Source: an uncultured Umboniibacter sp. (lineage in GTDB: Bacteria > Pseudomonadota > Gammaproteobacteria > Pseudomonadales > DSM-25080). Taken from it: a stretch of DNA of 64,000 nt. The position numbers were made by a program, and so were the translations under genes. Position 1 is the first letter of the stretch, and the number at the start of each line of letters is the position of its first letter. The DNA is taken from the NCBI RefSeq assembly GCF_947497555.1, contig NZ_CANMGY010000011.1:18117-82116 (forward strand), in the 5' to 3' direction. Shown here piece by piece: positions 52,532 through 61,246 of the stretch. The notes beneath the pieces were generated by a model. It saw nothing but the letters and a program-made list of their open reading frames with translations, was not told the origin of the DNA and ran no database searches.

Positions 52532-55519
52532 ATGATAAATAATAAGGTACCGTTTAGCCGTACCAGACTTGCTACTGGCTTGTCGGTTGCACTGGGAGCA
52601 ATGATGTCGTCCACCGGCGCAATGGCTCAAGATCAAAATGAAGATCCTAATTTAGTCCTAGAGACTGTTGAAGTTGTCGGCTTCAGAGCATCGCTCGATC
52701 GTGCAGTAGACGTAAAACGTAATAACGATGGTATCGTTGATGCAATCTCGGCTGAAGATATCGGTAAATTCCCAGACACTAACCTTGCTGAGTCGCTTCA
52801 GCGTATCACCGGTGTGTCGATTGACCGAGCGAACGGCGAAGGCTCTCGAGTTAGTGTTCGTGGTATTGGTCCCGATCAGAATTTGGTGTTGCTCGATGGT
52901 CGTACGCTAGCTCGAACAACCGGCGGTCGAAGCTTCGACTTCCAAAATGTTGCCTCGGAAATGGTAACGGGCGTTTCCGTTTATAAAACTTCGGATGCGA
53001 GCATGCCGACGGGTGGTATCGGTTCTACTATTAACCTCTTAACCAATCGTCCGCTAGATAATCGCGAAACTCGCGCGTCAGTGACAGTTAAAGGTATGTA
53101 CGACGAGTCAGCCGAGGACAGTACGGTTTCTCCAGAACTGTCGGGTATCTATTCAACGAAGTTTGCTGACGACAAGTTTGGCATTTCGATTTCGGGTGCC
53201 TATTCAGAGCGTGAATCCGGTTCTGCGCAAGCTAATGTCGGGACAGGGTGGCGTAGCTTCACAGGTGATCAGGACAACACAAATTCATGGGGCGGTGTGC
53301 CACAGACTGGACAGGTTAATCGTCCGGGTCCGAACGATGTGTACTCAGTACCTCAGACCACCATTTACAAGTTCGAACAACAGCAGCGGGAACGCTTTAA
53401 TGGTCAGTTAGTGCTGCAGTGGGCACCGTCTGATGATATGACGGCAACATTGGATTACAACTACTACGAAAATTCGATCGCGACTCAGTCAAATGAAATC
53501 TCAGCGTGGTTTACTTTTGCGCCATCCGAGAACGTGTGGACGGATGGCCCGGTTTCGGCCCCGCTAATTTATTCAGAGACCTATGGCTCTCCGGCCGATT
53601 TATCAATGGCCGCGGCTGACTTTGCTAATCGCTACCAAGGTGATGCACTAGGCTTCAACTTTGAATGGCAGGTGAGCGATGCACTTTGGTTGGAATTCGA
53701 TGCTTCGCAATCGACTGCTGAACGCACTCCAGATTCGAAGAATGGATCAAGTAACACTCTATCAACCGCTGCATTTATTCGTACCTCAGCAACGGCTGAC
53801 TTCACTGAAGATCTGCCAATGCTAGCGGTGGGCGGTGGTAACGCAGTTCTCCCTTCCGATATGCGTGTAACGGGTAGTGTGTTTGGTAATTCTCAGGATT
53901 TCTCTGAAGTTGACCAATATCAGTTAAATGGTAACTTCATGTTCTCTGAGGAGAGTGACTTAGATTTCGGCGTTAGCAGTACAAAAGTAAGCAATCACTC
54001 GCAGAGCGTTAATATTCAGCGAAACGATTGGGGTGGTGTAGGCGCTGCTGGCGATCTAGACCCAAGCTTATTCCCTGCGAAATCTATTATGGATCAGTTT
54101 GATTCAGCGCGCGGAGACTTCTCTGAAGTGGGCGGTGCTGAGGTTCAGAATGTCTACTTCGATTTTGATTTTGAATCGCTTCGAGCTGCGGCGGAAGGTC
54201 TTTACACACCAAGTTCTTTCCCTGCGGATGCGCTAGTTGGCGATTGTGGCACGATGTTCTGCCCATCAACACAGTTTGGCACGGATACTGATCGTTTAAC
54301 GGAAGAAACAACGAATGCTGTTTATGGTCAGTGGAACTACCGTGATGACTCTGCGGCAATGCCATGGAGCGTTCACGTAGGTTTACGCTACGAAGAAACA
54401 GATGTGAATTCAGTCGCATACTCTGCGAACTATGCGGGTGCTGACTGGGTAGCGGATACCGAAATCGTTTTGGTTCGTGATAGTGCCAATCCGCTAACGC
54501 TTTTGGTTCAAGACGGCAGTTACGATGTCCTCTTACCTAACATCAATTTCAATATTGATGTGACCGAAGATATCATTGCTCGTGCGGGCTACAGTCAAAC
54601 TATCTCACGCCCAGACTACAACTCAATTAAAGGTGGTACGGTAATTGGTACTATTGCTAATCGAGGTGGTGGTAGTGGTTCGGCTGGTAACCCAGGCTTG
54701 GAACCTTTGGAGTCCGAGAACTTCGATCTGTCGTTGGAGTGGTACTACAACGATTCAAGCTACGCGTCAGTAGGTCTGTTTACTAAGAACCTTACTAACT
54801 TCATTGGTAACTCAATTGTTGAATCCACGGTGTTCAATCTACCTAACCCGGCAGATGGAGCTAAGTATGACGAGGCGGTTGCAGCGGTAGGAAGCAATTC
54901 CACCGATATTCGCGACTACATCTTCACCAACTACGGCTCCGATGCATTGGTAGATCCTTCGGATCCCTATGTTCGTGGCGTAGGTGTGATTAGTGGTGAT
55001 TCCGCTACCGATAATGATTTAGTTTTTGATGTGACCATCCCGACCAACAATGAACGTGAAGAGACCATTGATGGTGTTGAACTAGCCGTTCAACATGTGT
55101 TTGGCGAGTCAGGCTTTGGTATGCAGGCTAACTACACATTAGTGAATCAAGATAATGAATTTGATAACTATGTGCTCACGCCGCAAGAGGCTATCTTAGG
55201 TATCTCAGACACCGCAAACTTAGTTGGTTTCTTTGAGAACGATGCCTGGTCAGCTCGTGTCGCGTGGAACTGGCGTGATAAGTTCCTCAGCGCTACCGGT
55301 GATGGTACCGGAGCCAACCCAACCTATACGGAAGCCTATCAGCAAATTGATTTGAGTATCTCTTACTCACTACCAATGCTTGAAGGTCTTCAGTTGATGG
55401 TTGAAGGCTACAACATTACTGACGAAGCATCACGCACCCATGGTCGTGCCTCTCAGCAGGTGTTGAGTCTCCAGGAGCGAGGAGCTCGCTGGGTGGTTGG
55501 CGCACGTTACGCTTTCTAA
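52532..55519 (+). CDS. TonB-dependent receptor, TonB-Xanth-Caul type
   Basis: A 995-residue outer-membrane receptor. The signal peptide runs to about residue 33 (SSTGAMAQ). The TonB-box/plug segment VETVEVVGFRASLDRAVDVKRNNDGIVDAISAEDIGKFPDTNLAESLQRITGVSIDRANGEGSRVSVRGIGPDQNLVLLDG is characteristic of the large carbohydrate-associated subgroup (TIGR01782-like). The long barrel ends in GARYAF. With a GH3 glucosidase and LacI control, it probably imports glucan oligosaccharides. A strong terminator follows. Confidence 0.95.
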   Translation: MINNKVPFSRTRLATGLSVALGAMMSSTGAMAQDQNEDPNLVLETVEVVGFRASLDRAVDVKRNNDGIVDAISAEDIGKFPDTNLAESLQRITGVSIDRANGEGSRVSVRGIGPDQNLVLLDGRTLARTTGGRSFDFQNVASEMVTGVSVYKTSDASMPTGGIGSTINLLTNRPLDNRETRASVTVKGMYDESAEDSTVSPELSGIYSTKFADDKFGISISGAYSERESGSAQANVGTGWRSFTGDQDNTNSWGGVPQTGQVNRPGPNDVYSVPQTTIYKFEQQQRERFNGQLVLQWAPSDDMTATLDYNYYENSIATQSNEISAWFTFAPSENVWTDGPVSAPLIYSETYGSPADLSMAAADFANRYQGDALGFNFEWQVSDALWLEFDASQSTAERTPDSKNGSSNTLSTAAFIRTSATADFTEDLPMLAVGGGNAVLPSDMRVTGSVFGNSQDFSEVDQYQLNGNFMFSEESDLDFGVSSTKVSNHSQSVNIQRNDWGGVGAAGDLDPSLFPAKSIMDQFDSARGDFSEVGGAEVQNVYFDFDFESLRAAAEGLYTPSSFPADALVGDCGTMFCPSTQFGTDTDRLTEETTNAVYGQWNYRDDSAAMPWSVHVGLRYEETDVNSVAYSANYAGADWVADTEIVLVRDSANPLTLLVQDGSYDVLLPNINFNIDVTEDIIARAGYSQTISRPDYNSIKGGTVIGTIANRGGGSGSAGNPGLEPLESENFDLSLEWYYNDSSYASVGLFTKNLTNFIGNSIVESTVFNLPNPADGAKYDEAVAAVGSNSTDIRDYIFTNYGSDALVDPSDPYVRGVGVISGDSATDNDLVFDVTIPTNNEREETIDGVELAVQHVFGESGFGMQANYTLVNQDNEFDNYVLTPQEAILGISDTANLVGFFENDAWSARVAWNWRDKFLSATGDGTGANPTYTEAYQQIDLSISYSLPMLEGLQLMVEGYNITDEASRTHGRASQQVLSLQERGARWVVGARYAF

Positions 55520-55544
55520 CTGCAAGTAGTTGGATTCCCAAGTT

Positions 55545-55572
55545 GACGCCGAGTTTCTCGGCGTCTTTTTTT
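55545..55572 (+). terminator. Rho-independent terminator after the TonB receptor
   Basis: GACGCCGAG (55545-55553) and CTCGGCGTC (55557-55565) form a perfect 9-bp stem with a three-base loop, followed by seven T. The receptor would be expressed more than the downstream halogenase operon, which must use read-through or its own promoter. Confidence 0.93.
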
Positions 55573-55608
55573 CTTCACTGTCTGAACACCCTGCGGTAAT
55601 CTGTTGTT

Positions 55609-57147
55609 ATGAAATCGCAAACTGTCACTCACATTGTCATTGTTGGCGGCGGCACAGCCGGTTGGTTGAGTGCAGCACTTCTTGCTGCCAGTGCACAAAA
55701 TGCTCCGCAATACCCACTTAGAGTTACCTTAGTAGAATCTCCTAATATACCCACCATTGGTGTTGGTGAGGGAACCTGGCCATCCATGCGTTCATCTCTA
55801 CAAGCCATTGGTATTAAAGAATCACAGTTTCTCTCTCGCTGTAGTGCAAGCTTTAAGCAGGGAACCGAATTCATTGGCTGGAATCATGCCAGTCATCACT
55901 ATGTACATCCTTTTACCGTTGCTGAAGTAGCCGCGGATATTCCCGCCGGCCAACATTGGAGCGCACAACAGGATAGCGTCCCCTTTGCTGATCGCTTCAG
56001 CGTCCAAGGGTTGTTGGCCAAAGAGGGTCTTGCGCCAAAACAAGCGACTACGCCTGAATATGCCTTCGCGCTAAACTACGGTTACCACCTTAATGCCGGT
56101 GAGTTCGCGGAGCTCTTGCGAGAGCATTCGGTCGAAAATCTGGGTGTCGAATTACTTAGAACAAACCTTCAAAGTGTTGATGTTAGCGAGCAGGGCATTG
56201 AGTCGTTAATGCTAGAATCAGGCCAAACTATCACGGCAGACCTCTTTGTTGATTGCACCGGCAGTCGCAGTTTATTGCTGGGTGAGGCGCTAGGCATTGC
56301 TAATGAAAGCGTGGCCGATGTCCTTTTCAACGATCGAGCGGTGGCTATTCAAGCTCCCTACAGCTCTGATTCCGAAGCTATTCCATCGCTAACTAAAGCA
56401 ACCGCGCACGACGAGGGTTGGATTTGGGATATCGCACTCCAGACCCGTCGAGGTACAGGTATTGTTTACAGTAGTCGTCACCTCTCGGAAGCCGAGGCGG
56501 AGCAGCGATTACGCGACTATTTAGAGCAAACCGGCGTGGGAGCAGTGCAAACACTTGACGCGAAACACTTGGAGTTCAATCCCAGTCATAAAAAACAATT
56601 TTGGCACAAGAACTGTGTGGCAATCGGCATGGCCGCCGGTTTTTTGGAGCCACTTGAAGCCACGGCCATTGTTTTAGTTGAGGAATCGGCAAAGTTTATT
56701 GCGCGTAATCTACCCTGCGCAACGGCCTCGTTACCGATCTTAGCCACTCAGTTCAATCGTAAGTTCTTGGCCCATTGGGAAAATATTGTCGAATTTCTCA
56801 AGTTGCATTATGTTTTTAGCCAGCGCGACTCGGACTATTGGCAGGATCATATCAATCCCGATAGCTGGCCCATGGGCTTGGCAGATAAACTGGCACTGTG
56901 GGGAAATCGTCAACCGTCGACAGATGATTTTGCAAGCAATGCGCTGTTTCCCAGTGCCAGCTATCAGTATATTTTTTACGGTATTACCGGAAATTCCCAG
57001 CCGCTACAGTGTAGTGAACGTGATCATCAACAGCTGGTGACGTTGATTGAAGACATTCAGCGGCGCCAGCAAAAGTATCGCCAGGGGCTGCCTACTAATC
57101 GGGCGCTTCTGCAGTCTTTGATATCAGCGAAGACATCAATCCTATAA
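55609..57147 (+). CDS. Flavin-dependent tryptophan-halogenase-family protein (paralogue 1)
   Basis: A 512-residue FAD enzyme. IVIVGGGTAGWLSA (residues 9-22) is the FAD loop, IPTIGVGEGTWPS the second FAD segment, SFKQG (Lys83) fits the catalytic lysine of PrnA/RebH (Lys79), and GFLEPLE (Glu347) fits the catalytic glutamate. The GWxWxIP motif is changed: W271-I-W273-D-I-A276 lacks the proline. The family uses reduced FAD, oxygen and halide to halogenate aromatic groups. Members next to TonB receptors are common, but their natural substrate is unknown. No flavin reductase gene is nearby. Confidence 0.88.
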   Translation: MKSQTVTHIVIVGGGTAGWLSAALLAASAQNAPQYPLRVTLVESPNIPTIGVGEGTWPSMRSSLQAIGIKESQFLSRCSASFKQGTEFIGWNHASHHYVHPFTVAEVAADIPAGQHWSAQQDSVPFADRFSVQGLLAKEGLAPKQATTPEYAFALNYGYHLNAGEFAELLREHSVENLGVELLRTNLQSVDVSEQGIESLMLESGQTITADLFVDCTGSRSLLLGEALGIANESVADVLFNDRAVAIQAPYSSDSEAIPSLTKATAHDEGWIWDIALQTRRGTGIVYSSRHLSEAEAEQRLRDYLEQTGVGAVQTLDAKHLEFNPSHKKQFWHKNCVAIGMAAGFLEPLEATAIVLVEESAKFIARNLPCATASLPILATQFNRKFLAHWENIVEFLKLHYVFSQRDSDYWQDHINPDSWPMGLADKLALWGNRQPSTDDFASNALFPSASYQYIFYGITGNSQPLQCSERDHQQLVTLIEDIQRRQQKYRQGLPTNRALLQSLISAKTSIL

Positions 57148-57169
57148 CGATAATTAGAAAGGGCGAGTT

Positions 57170-57895
57170 ATGTCGAACCATGAAGTAGTGAATAAAGCTG
57201 ACCATCAGCATGTGAAAATCAACCGAGGCACAAGCCAAGAGTTAGTCGGACAGCAATTTTTTAGTGTGACCTTCCCATGGGAATTCCGCTCGTTACAGGG
57301 CGAGTATCCGCTCTTTTTTCACCATGATGTTGAACTTAACTCGCTGCTACCCGTAGCGTTACATGGCTTCGAGAGCGGTTCAAACCTATTTATCCAAGAT
57401 GGCAAGTGGCAAGCAAATTACTTACCGCTTATGGTTCAGCGTCAGCCGTTTTTAATTGGTCAACAAACCGTTGAGGAAAACGGCGAGTCTAAACCTCAGC
57501 GAGTTGTCCTCCTTGATACGAAGAGTCCGCGTGTGAACCAAGAAGACGGAGTGGCGCTTTTTGATGAGCATGGCGGCCAGTCACAATACCTTCAACAGGT
57601 TGCGGATATGTTAGAGACCATCCATCACGGTTTGAATGACGCCCAGCGGTTTGTCGCGAAGCTGACAGAATTGAACCTCATTGAACCGGTGACGCTGTCT
57701 ATTACACTTGCCGACGGTAATAAGCATGAAATGGTTGGCTTACACACTATCAATGAAGATCGACTCAATGAGCTGAACGACGATCAACTCAAGGATTTGT
57801 ACAAATCTAAGGATCTTGCAGCCATTTATTATATCTGCGCCTCGCACAGCCAGGTTAAGCGACTAATCGAATTCAAAAATCAGCAATTGGGCTAA
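57170..57895 (+). CDS. SapC-family protein
   Basis: A 241-residue soluble protein with VGQQFFSVTFPWEFRSLQGEYPLFFHHDVELNSLLPVALHGFESGSNLFI near the N-terminus, the pattern of the SapC family. FLIGQQTV and the C-terminal LNELNDDQLKDLYKSKDLAAIYYICASHSQVKRLIEFKNQQ also fit. No signal peptide is present. SapC was named from an S-layer locus, but its biochemical role is unknown. It very often accompanies tryptophan halogenases and TonB receptors in marine and xanthomonad genomes. It starts 22 bases after the first halogenase and ends four bases before the cupin gene. Confidence 0.85.
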   Translation: MSNHEVVNKADHQHVKINRGTSQELVGQQFFSVTFPWEFRSLQGEYPLFFHHDVELNSLLPVALHGFESGSNLFIQDGKWQANYLPLMVQRQPFLIGQQTVEENGESKPQRVVLLDTKSPRVNQEDGVALFDEHGGQSQYLQQVADMLETIHHGLNDAQRFVAKLTELNLIEPVTLSITLADGNKHEMVGLHTINEDRLNELNDDQLKDLYKSKDLAAIYYICASHSQVKRLIEFKNQQLG

Positions 57896-57899
57896 TTAC

Positions 57900-58937
57900 A
57901 TGACCTTGCCGAGCATTCATGACTTTGATCTGGCTACGGTCGCTGACTTTGAGGGCGATGTGGGTGCGGGGCTCCAAGTTGCCTTAAACCATCTTACGGA
58001 GCCGAAGGTTTTGCGAAATTTTTGCTCTGACTTCCCGTTAGTGAGGGCAGGCCAAGAGGGTGATTTGGCCGCGCAAGCACTCTTATTATCTGAGTATAAC
58101 GGCAAGCCGGTGAGCGCAAGTCGGGTACCGGCGAAGGAACGAGGGAAGGTGTTTTACTCGGCCAACCTTCAGCAGTTTAATTACAGTGGCGGAAGAATTT
58201 CGCTGCAGACTTTCTTCGATACACTCAATGAGCAGCAAGAGAAAGAGAACGGTGAGGCCGTTTACATGGGCTCAACGGATGTGCGTCAATGGTTCCCTAA
58301 GTTTGCCGACAATCACTCGGTAGACCTTGCTGAAGTAGCCTTCCCCTATCTTTGGGTGAGTTCGCCGTGCACCATTGCGGCGCATTATGATTATCCGCGA
58401 AACCTGGCCTGTAATTTAGTAGGGCGTCGTCGTTTTACATTGTTCCCAACTGGACAGATAAATAACCTCTATCCCGGACCCTTTGATTTTGCTCCCGGTG
58501 GCCAGGAAGTTAGTCTGGTAGATTTCGAGGCCATCGATTTTGAACAGTTCCCGCGTTTCCGCACTGCTATTGAGACAGGACTCTCCGTAACCTTGGAACC
58601 GGGCGACGCACTCTATATCCCGAGCATGTGGTGGCATCATGTAGAGTCTCTAGGTGACTTTAATGTGCTGTATAACCATTGGTGGCTTGCCGAGGAAGGC
58701 AACGGCCTCGTTCCGTCAGCTGCACTCAAAGCCGCAATGTTGGCTATTCGTAACCTCGCTCCACAGGAAAAAGCAGCGTGGCAGAGTATCTTTAATTTCT
58801 ATGTATTTGATGATCCTAGTTTAGCGCAGGAACAATTACCTGCAGCCGCACAGCGGTTGTTGGCGGATCATCCTAACAGCGATATCGTTCGGCAAACTTT
58901 GGACGATATTATGCGTCAGTTATCGAGGGCAAAATAA
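57900..58937 (+). CDS. JmjC-like cupin protein (Cupin_8), putative 2-oxoglutarate/Fe(II) oxygenase
   Basis: A 345-residue protein. H162-Y-D164 and a second histidine in MWWHHV (246/247) form a likely iron-binding facial triad. NLACNLVGRRRFTLFP and PGDALYIPSMWWHHVESL are the strands that carry them in the JmjC/FIH cupin family, whose known members hydroxylate protein side chains or tRNA. The acceptor here is unknown. It is translationally coupled to the next halogenase by a one-base overlap (TAATG), which implies a stepwise or joint reaction. Confidence 0.85.
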   Translation: MTLPSIHDFDLATVADFEGDVGAGLQVALNHLTEPKVLRNFCSDFPLVRAGQEGDLAAQALLLSEYNGKPVSASRVPAKERGKVFYSANLQQFNYSGGRISLQTFFDTLNEQQEKENGEAVYMGSTDVRQWFPKFADNHSVDLAEVAFPYLWVSSPCTIAAHYDYPRNLACNLVGRRRFTLFPTGQINNLYPGPFDFAPGGQEVSLVDFEAIDFEQFPRFRTAIETGLSVTLEPGDALYIPSMWWHHVESLGDFNVLYNHWWLAEEGNGLVPSAALKAAMLAIRNLAPQEKAAWQSIFNFYVFDDPSLAQEQLPAAAQRLLADHPNSDIVRQTLDDIMRQLSRAK

Positions 58938-60448
58938 TGACAACAACAGCTCAGCAAAGTGGTCGAGTTCAACGGGTAGTAATCGCCGGAGGAGGAACGG
59001 CTGGTTGGATGACCGCAGCAGCATTTGGCAAGCTTTTGGGTAAGCAGCTAGACATCACCCTAGTTGAATCCGACCAAATTGGTACTATTGGCGTGGGCGA
59101 AGCTACTATCCCTACTTTACACCTCTTTCATGATGTTCTGGGCCTGACCGAAGCGGATGTCATGAAGGCCACGAATGCGACCTTTAAATTGGGTATCAAA
59201 TTTGAAAACTGGCGCCAGAAGGACCAAGACTATATCCACTCCTTTGGCTACCTTGGTCAAGATCACTGGGCGGCGGGGTTTCAGCACTTTTGGCTTAAGG
59301 GGCAGCAGCTAGGCTTTGCCTCACAGATTGGCGATTATTGTAAAGAGCATATTGCCTGTGAGGCGCAACGCTTCGCAGTGTCACCGAATCAAGATCGTAA
59401 TCATGCGCTGCACCTCGATGCCACGGCCTATGCTAAATTTTTGCGCGAATTTTCTGAAAAACATGGCGTAAAACGTGTTGAAGGAAAGATTCGTGCCGTT
59501 GACTGTTTCTCGGACGGGGACATTGCGGCGTTACAGATGGAATCAGGTGACGTGATTGAGGGCGACCTATTCATTGATTGCACTGGATTCCGTGGCTTAC
59601 TTATTGAGGAGACTCTCCATGCGGGCTATCACGATTGGAGTCACTGGCTTCCCTGTGATAGGGCGCTTGCCGTGCAGACTAGTTCGGTGGAGTCGCCGAT
59701 TCCTTACACTCGTTCTATCGCTCACGGCGCTGGGTGGCAGTGGCGAATCCCACTGCAAACTCGGGTAGGAAATGGTCTGGTTTATAGTAGTCGTTTCTGC
59801 TCTGATGACGAAGCTCGCAGTACCCTGCTAGGTAATATTGAAGGTGAGACTCAGACTGAGCCTCGCGCCATTAAATTCCGCACAGGTACCCGTAGAAAAC
59901 ACTGGCACCGAAACTGTGTTGCTGTAGGACTATCAAGCGGTTTTATTGAACCATTGGAATCTACCAGTATTCATTTGATTCAGCGCAGTGTCTTAAGGTT
60001 GCTGCAGCTCTTCCCATACGACGGGATAGAGTCAGCAGTTCGTGATGAGTTCAATGAGCAGAGTTTGATGGAAATGCATAATATTTTGGACTTTATTGTC
60101 CTGCATTATCATGTCACAGAGCGCGACGATACGCCGTTTTGGCGCCACTGCAAAAACATGCAGATTCCAGATTCTCTCCAACATCGCCTCGATATGTTCT
60201 TGCAAAGTGGGCGAGTGTATAAGCACGGTGCCGAACTATTTGGTGAAGCTTCATGGTTACAGGTCATGATTGGACAGGGCCTTCTGCCGCAGCACTACCA
60301 CCCAGCGGTAGATGTCATGAGTAATGATGAGTTGCAGCGTTTTCTGGAAAATATAAAAACTTCCTTCACCAAGCAAGTAGCGGCGTGGCCAAAGCATGAG
60401 GAATTTTTGCAGCATTATTGCCCGGCTAAGCGCGCAGCGATGGCCTAA
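58937..60448 (+). CDS. Flavin-dependent tryptophan-halogenase-family protein (paralogue 2)
   Basis: A 503-residue FAD enzyme with all hallmark motifs: VVIAGGGTAGWMTA, IGTIGVGEATIPT, Lys84 in TFKLG (catalytic), W267-Q-W269-R-I-P272 (complete GWxWxIP) and FIEPLES (Glu338). It is only partly similar to paralogue 1 and may be the more canonical halogenase. Its ATG overlaps the cupin stop, and its own stop overlaps the next start. The halide and substrate are unknown; related enzymes of this clade favour indole-like compounds in vitro. Confidence 0.92.
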   Translation: MTTTAQQSGRVQRVVIAGGGTAGWMTAAAFGKLLGKQLDITLVESDQIGTIGVGEATIPTLHLFHDVLGLTEADVMKATNATFKLGIKFENWRQKDQDYIHSFGYLGQDHWAAGFQHFWLKGQQLGFASQIGDYCKEHIACEAQRFAVSPNQDRNHALHLDATAYAKFLREFSEKHGVKRVEGKIRAVDCFSDGDIAALQMESGDVIEGDLFIDCTGFRGLLIEETLHAGYHDWSHWLPCDRALAVQTSSVESPIPYTRSIAHGAGWQWRIPLQTRVGNGLVYSSRFCSDDEARSTLLGNIEGETQTEPRAIKFRTGTRRKHWHRNCVAVGLSSGFIEPLESTSIHLIQRSVLRLLQLFPYDGIESAVRDEFNEQSLMEMHNILDFIVLHYHVTERDDTPFWRHCKNMQIPDSLQHRLDMFLQSGRVYKHGAELFGEASWLQVMIGQGLLPQHYHPAVDVMSNDELQRFLENIKTSFTKQVAAWPKHEEFLQHYCPAKRAAMA

Positions 60449-61131
60449 TGATGGGTTGGAAACCGGAGATACTCAGCATTGGCGATCAGCGGACACCGCT
60501 CCTGATCTTCGATGACGTTGATCCCGCGCTGACGAAGATGGCGAAGGAGAGTGCTCGGAGTGCAACGTTTACTGTCGCCGATACCTACTATCCAGGGGTT
60601 CGAGCGCCGTTGGCGATGCCCTATATAGAAAAGGTGGTCGGCGCTATCTATCATCAGTTATACGATATTTACAATATCCCCTCGCGCTATCAGGTAGGGT
60701 TAAATCAAGCGGTGTATTCGCTAATAACCCGCTCCCCTGGTGAGTTAAGCTTGGCGCAAACAATGCCCCACATCGATGCAACGGAAGCCCTTAACTTTGC
60801 GGTGCTGCACTACCTTAATGACGGCCAACATGGCGGTACAGCATTTTATCGGCATCGCGCTACCGGTTGGTCGCAGATTACTGATGCGAATGAGCAGGAA
60901 TATTTCAACCGTTTGAATCAGGAGCTGACAAGCGATTCAGTGCGCGATACCTACATCACTTCCAGTGATACCAGTTTCGAGCAGGTTGCTAAGGTTGCTT
61001 ATAAAGCTGGTCGAATCGTGGTCTATCCAGGCAACCTTCTGCACTCAACCCAGGTAGATGCCAGTTTAGATATTTCATCGGAGCTGGACGCCGGGCGGCT
61101 TACCGCTAACATATTTCTCAAATTCACCTAG
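60448..61131 (+). CDS. DUF6445-like protein, probable Fe(II)/2-oxoglutarate oxygenase fold
   Basis: A 227-residue protein. H108-x-D110 in MPHIDATEALNFAVLHYLND and H199 in VVYPGNLLHST would form an iron triad. Arg217 in RLTANIFL could hold 2-oxoglutarate, as in prolyl-hydroxylase-like enzymes. GGTAFYRHR is also typical. The start is one of two consecutive ATGs, overlapping the halogenase stop by one base. It is the last gene of the halogenase operon. The catalytic role is inferred from the visible residues; the family as I know it is not characterised. Confidence 0.75.
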   Translation: MMGWKPEILSIGDQRTPLLIFDDVDPALTKMAKESARSATFTVADTYYPGVRAPLAMPYIEKVVGAIYHQLYDIYNIPSRYQVGLNQAVYSLITRSPGELSLAQTMPHIDATEALNFAVLHYLNDGQHGGTAFYRHRATGWSQITDANEQEYFNRLNQELTSDSVRDTYITSSDTSFEQVAKVAYKAGRIVVYPGNLLHSTQVDASLDISSELDAGRLTANIFLKFT

Positions 61132-61185
61132 TTTCAGCGGTACAACTTGTTTATTAATTAATGATTCGCTACACTAATTTAAATT

Positions 61186-61199
61186 TGAAAGCGCTTACA
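61186..61199. promoter_or_regulatory. LacI-type operator 3, before GH3
   Basis: TGAAAGCGCTTACA shares the AAGCGCTT core and right half with the two operators before the TonB receptor gene. It lies about 48 bases before the GH3 start, so the glucosidase likely belongs to the same LacI regulon. Confidence 0.7.
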
Positions 61200-61246
61200 T
61201 TTGGTTTTCATCTATCATCGTTCAACTAAGCAAATGGATTAGAATA

